NCBI GenBank assembly: GCA_017416505.1
Contig: JAFQCI010000040.1
Coordinates: 1 to 42,222 of the forward strand
Length of the DNA: 42,222 nt
Source: Lachnospiraceae bacterium
GTDB taxonomy: Bacteria > Bacillota_A > Clostridia > Lachnospirales > Lachnospiraceae
Reading direction: 5' to 3'
Within the stretch, counting starts at the first letter, position 1. Each line of letters opens with the position of its first letter. Shown in pieces: positions 39,576-42,222 of this stretch. The translations under genes were made by a program, and so were the position numbers. The notes under the pieces are model-generated. The model worked only from the letters and a program-made list of their open reading frames with translations. It was not told the origin of the DNA and ran no database searches.

Positions 39576-41186
39576 ATGAGAAGAAAAGGATTATCAAAAA
39601 TAGCAGCAGTTTCTCTGGCATTTTCATTATGTGTGGGAACACTTGCTGGCTGTGGAAAGAAAGAAGACGAAAAGTCTGGCAGTGATGATTTATACACTGT
39701 GATGCAGGAAGCACAGGAATTAAAAGCTGGAGAGTTTGAAATGACCATCGGATTGGAAGCACCAGCAGATGACGAAAAGATGGAACTTATTTTAAGTGGT
39801 GTTACCACAGATGAAAGTTTTGACATCGAGGTTGCTCTTGATATAGACATAGATGGAATGACTGCCAAGGGTGCAGTAACCAGTTTAGTGTATGATGAAC
39901 AACATCTATATGTAAACCTTGCTGAGGCTATGGATTTCATGAACTCTATGGAAGAAATAGGCGAGCTTAGTGATTTTGGAATCGATGAAGATTATCTTGA
40001 TATTTATGTAGGTGACCTTTACGAACAAACAGAAAATACTGCAGCAGGAGAGATGGCAGAAATCATGCTTGAAATCTTAGAAGATGCTGCAACAAGCACA
40101 GACAAAAAAGAAGGTGCTGCAGAAGATGGAAGCTTTGAATTTAAGGATGCAGAAGTTATTGCATTCATTGGAAACTTTGCACAAGGTATGAAAGACAATG
40201 CAGAAGATATTGTAGACATTACGGTAGAAGCAAGCAATGTATCTTATGATTATGATGATATCTTTGATTACTATGGAGATACTTTAAGCGAATATGGCAT
40301 TGATATGGATGCCCTAAAAGCAGAATTAGAAGCTACAGAAGATATGGAAATTACCGACGAGCAAAAAGAAACTATGGTGGAAGAAATTGAAACAGCTTGT
40401 GATGAATTAATTACTGCTGCGGAAGATGATGAAGATGCAGATGCAAAAGGTTCGAAGTTTTTAATGGAAGCTTCTTTAGATGGTAAGAAAGGTTCCAGAA
40501 CTTATGAAATGAATATCGATTTCTTGGCTGCTTCTGAATCAGAAGGCGATGAAGCTCGTATCTATATGAATTATGTATTTGAAGAAGGCGAAGGAAAGGT
40601 AGAAGTACCAGAAGAAAGTATTGAATTAGATGCACTTTTGGAAATCCTTGCTCTACTTTTAGAAAGTACAGGAACAATAGATTCTGGAATTACAGACCCT
40701 GAAATTGATTGGGATGAGCCAACTGAAACCAGCAGTGTTGTTGTAAATGAAGATGGAAGTTATGCTTTGGGATGTACTTGGAGTGATTGTGAATATACAG
40801 GAAGAGTAGATTTTACAACCCCAGAAGGATATGTGGTTGATGGAAACTACTCAGATTCTTCCATGTTGATGATTGATGATGCAGATGGTAATTTCCTTTG
40901 TGTTACTATTTATGAAGGAAATGATTATTTAGATAGTTATGACTATACTAATGTAAAAGGAATAAACCCGGACGCACCTACAGGAAGTATTTCTACACCA
41001 ATTGGTACTATGGAATATATCATTGACAACACACAAAGCTACTTTAATATTTATGGCTTCATAGTAGTAGATGCAGGACATTATTTGGAAATCGATTATA
41101 CTATGTATACTTCTAATGAACCAACTGATGAAAAGATGGTTAATGAATTAAATATCATTGCCCAAGGTTTAAAGGCAGCACAATAA
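39576..41186 (+). CDS. Large acidic secreted lipoprotein
   Basis: A 536-residue lipoprotein with signal peptide and lipobox LAGC (Cys26). The mature protein is strongly acidic, dominated by Asp, Glu and Ala, with about 350 residues of alternating helices and strands reminiscent of LolA/LppX-like lipoprotein folds (EFEMTIGLEAP, SLVYDEQHLYVNLAEAMDF). From about 390 a beta-rich C-terminal domain follows. No enzymatic motif is visible and I do not recognise a named family. AGGAGG lies 7-8 bases before ATG 39576. It stands alone, with palindrome F behind it as a likely terminator. Confidence 0.8.
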   Translation: MRRKGLSKIAAVSLAFSLCVGTLAGCGKKEDEKSGSDDLYTVMQEAQELKAGEFEMTIGLEAPADDEKMELILSGVTTDESFDIEVALDIDIDGMTAKGAVTSLVYDEQHLYVNLAEAMDFMNSMEEIGELSDFGIDEDYLDIYVGDLYEQTENTAAGEMAEIMLEILEDAATSTDKKEGAAEDGSFEFKDAEVIAFIGNFAQGMKDNAEDIVDITVEASNVSYDYDDIFDYYGDTLSEYGIDMDALKAELEATEDMEITDEQKETMVEEIETACDELITAAEDDEDADAKGSKFLMEASLDGKKGSRTYEMNIDFLAASESEGDEARIYMNYVFEEGEGKVEVPEESIELDALLEILALLLESTGTIDSGITDPEIDWDEPTETSSVVVNEDGSYALGCTWSDCEYTGRVDFTTPEGYVVDGNYSDSSMLMIDDADGNFLCVTIYEGNDYLDSYDYTNVKGINPDAPTGSISTPIGTMEYIIDNTQSYFNIYGFIVVDAGHYLEIDYTMYTSNEPTDEKMVNELNIIAQGLKAAQ

Positions 41187-41232
41187 AACAAGATGATTAC
41201 AAAATTTATCGTTGAATCATAATATAATGTGT

Positions 41233-41280
41233 GTCAAAGGTCATACTTTTTCATGAAAGCATGAAAAGTATGACCTTTTA
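41233..41280. repeat. TTGGGGTCAAAA-type palindrome, copy F (nested form)
   Basis: AAAGGTCATACTTTTTCATG pairs with the arm CATGAAAAGTATGACCTTTT around AAAG, with one base difference. It follows the lipoprotein by 50 bases and is trailed by TTTTAATTTT, so it can serve as a terminator. The inner part is the same as in copy E. Confidence 0.8.
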
Positions 41281-41369
41281 ATTTTATGTGAAGTTTTTCT
41301 TGCAATCACTATATTGGCATGATAACATAAGGAAAAGCATATTTCTTAATCCTATATATACAATTCTAA

Positions 41370-41516
41370 TATGAGAATTCATCTCATCTCTACTCATCAG
41401 CAGTAGTCGAAGAGTTGGAAATAGAAAAAGAAACAGTGGAACGTATTTGCGAAGTAATCAAAAATGCAAAACCGGATACTAATCAGGAAGAATTATTAAA
41501 GGCATTATTATCTTAA
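41370..41516 (+). pseudogene. C-terminal gene remnant
   Basis: A frame without any start codon runs from 41370 to TAA 41514-41516 and encodes a helical acidic segment (SAVVEELEIEKETVERICEV, then IKNAKPDTNQEELLKALLS). The composition is clearly protein-like, but no ribosome site or start is present, so it is the tail of a lost gene. Family not recognised. Between 41517 and 41740 I see nothing but AT-rich sequence. Confidence 0.5.
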
Positions 41517-41744
41517 GAAAAGAAACTTAATCAAAATGATTCACAACTTAAAGTAATCATATGTACCATTTCAGAAATTTAGCAAAAAGCACATATCTAT
41601 GGAAGAAACTACCACCGTAATGGGTAAAAACCTTCAAAGTCTTGTGATTCTTGGATAAATATAAGCAAAATAGATAACTCCAATTAGACAAAATACGAAA
41701 AAAATAAAAAAATTTAAAAAAATACTTCCCTTTTTAGAATAAGG

Positions 41745-42190
41745 GTGGTATAATGTCACAAGGTTGTATACCATGCTTTGAACTATAATGCTTCTTTCTT
41801 GAAGCAGAACCATGGCTGCCGTATAGGAAGCGGTGTTACAAAGTGGACGTATACGAAAACCTAAAACATATTAATGAAGCGAACTGAATACTTGTACATA
41901 TAGTGTTTGAACGAAGCCTGGAAAATCACGAACGATGAAATATCATCGCTGTCAAACGTGGAATGAAATATCATTCGTCCGGAATGCGGAGTTCACCCTG
42001 GGGTTCAATGATTTACCATTGGTTGCCACTTTATTCATCGAAGGAATCCCCCAAGATTTCGTGGCGTTATGTATTGTAACGAGTGCATACACCGTTTTAC
42101 GAGAATTTGTGGTATCATTCACCCACAACGAGCTCTTACAGTTTTTTACATTGGTAAATAATTACAGAGCACTAAAAAAACATTAATAAG
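41745..42190 (+). other. Hairpin-rich transcribed region, candidate structured RNA
   Basis: TGG-TATAAT at 41746-41754 is an extended -10 box. The next 430 bases are less AT-rich than the flanks and full of short stems: GCTTC/GAAGC near 41791-41806, two similar hairpins CGATGAAATATCATCG (41933-41948) and GAATGAAATATCATTCG (41963-41979), and TTGTGG/CCACAA near 42108-42127. An 83-codon frame at 41935 has no ribosome site and uses codons (CGG, GCG, CTG GGG) rare in the neighbours. It may be a non-coding RNA, possibly continuing past the window. I cannot match it to tmRNA, RNase P or 6S RNA. A small protein gene of foreign origin is the alternative. Confidence 0.35.
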
Positions 42191-42222
42191 GGACGAAGAC
42201 AAGATCAGGGAGCGAAAATAAG

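Noticed and set aside
41935..42186. 83-codon open frame on the plus strand as a gene
   Set aside because: No ribosome site, codon use unlike the neighbours, and it overlaps several strong hairpins. I list the region as a candidate RNA instead.
41745..42190. tmRNA, RNase P RNA, 6S RNA or group II intron
   Set aside because: No tRNA-like ends, no RNase P core (GAGGAAAGTC), no domain V-like hairpin. A GGTTCAA near 42000 alone is not enough.

Overview
The window looks like a chromosomal segment of an AT-rich Clostridia, most likely a Lachnospiraceae (Roseburia/Blautia-type). The grounds are AT-rich codon use, strong AGGAGG-type ribosome sites, LytTR/GHKL two-component pairs, a large Bacillus-type SRP RNA beside tadA, and a c-di-GMP-I riboswitch. 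The family assignment is inference; no rRNA or tRNA is present to confirm it.

Layout. 1-5200: argC behind a stack of palindromes, a LytTR response regulator and a GHKL sensor kinase facing each other with overlapping stop codons, and a lipoprotein. 5200-9250: an NCS2 purine permease followed by a 7TM-PAS hybrid kinase ending in receiver and Hpt domains. 9400-20880: one long same-strand exopolysaccharide/cell-surface cluster. It holds a membrane protein, a processive GT2 synthase, a bactofilin-like protein with BspA-type leucine-rich repeats, a degenerate DHHW/AlgX-like protein, a multi-pass protein, a VTC-type polyphosphate polymerase domain, a DUF4956-type protein, CotH kinase, a membrane-anchored helical-toroid protein, UDP-GlcNAc 2-epimerase and a LytTR regulator. 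20950-22260: a decayed MqsR-like toxin with an intact MqsA/Panacea-type antitoxin, sitting between that regulator and its likely GHKL kinase (22327-23139). 23350-26920: a four-gene ABC-2 exporter operon. 27070-28980 (minus): a secreted paralogue of the toroid protein behind a c-di-GMP-I riboswitch and terminator.

29030-33000 is accessory DNA: a two-gene module with a HipA-like kinase bracketed by palindromes, then an IS200/IS605 element (TnpA, TnpB, putative omega RNA) flanked by gene fragments. 33250-41190 is housekeeping: GNAT acetyltransferase, tadA, SRP RNA, HD hydrolase, TSCPD protein, radical SAM/SPASM protein, murG, mtnN, a PdaA-like deacetylase and an acidic lipoprotein. The last kilobase holds a palindrome, a gene remnant and a hairpin-rich stretch behind an extended -10 promoter that may be a structured RNA.

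How it may work together (inference): the GT2 cluster makes and decorates a surface polymer. WecB supplies UDP-ManNAc, while VTC and CotH suggest phosphate chemistry. The toroid proteins could trim or bind the polymer, and the riboswitch ties one of them to c-di-GMP.

Three dispersed repeat families stand out: GTTACTGTT palindromes, TTGGGGTCAAAA palindromes at promoters, and an element at three unrelated start codons (wecB, an ABC permease, murG) that carries a Shine-Dalgarno-like stretch, an optional hairpin and a shared N-terminal MGIS/MGVS/MGIN coding start. The last is the most unusual signal here.
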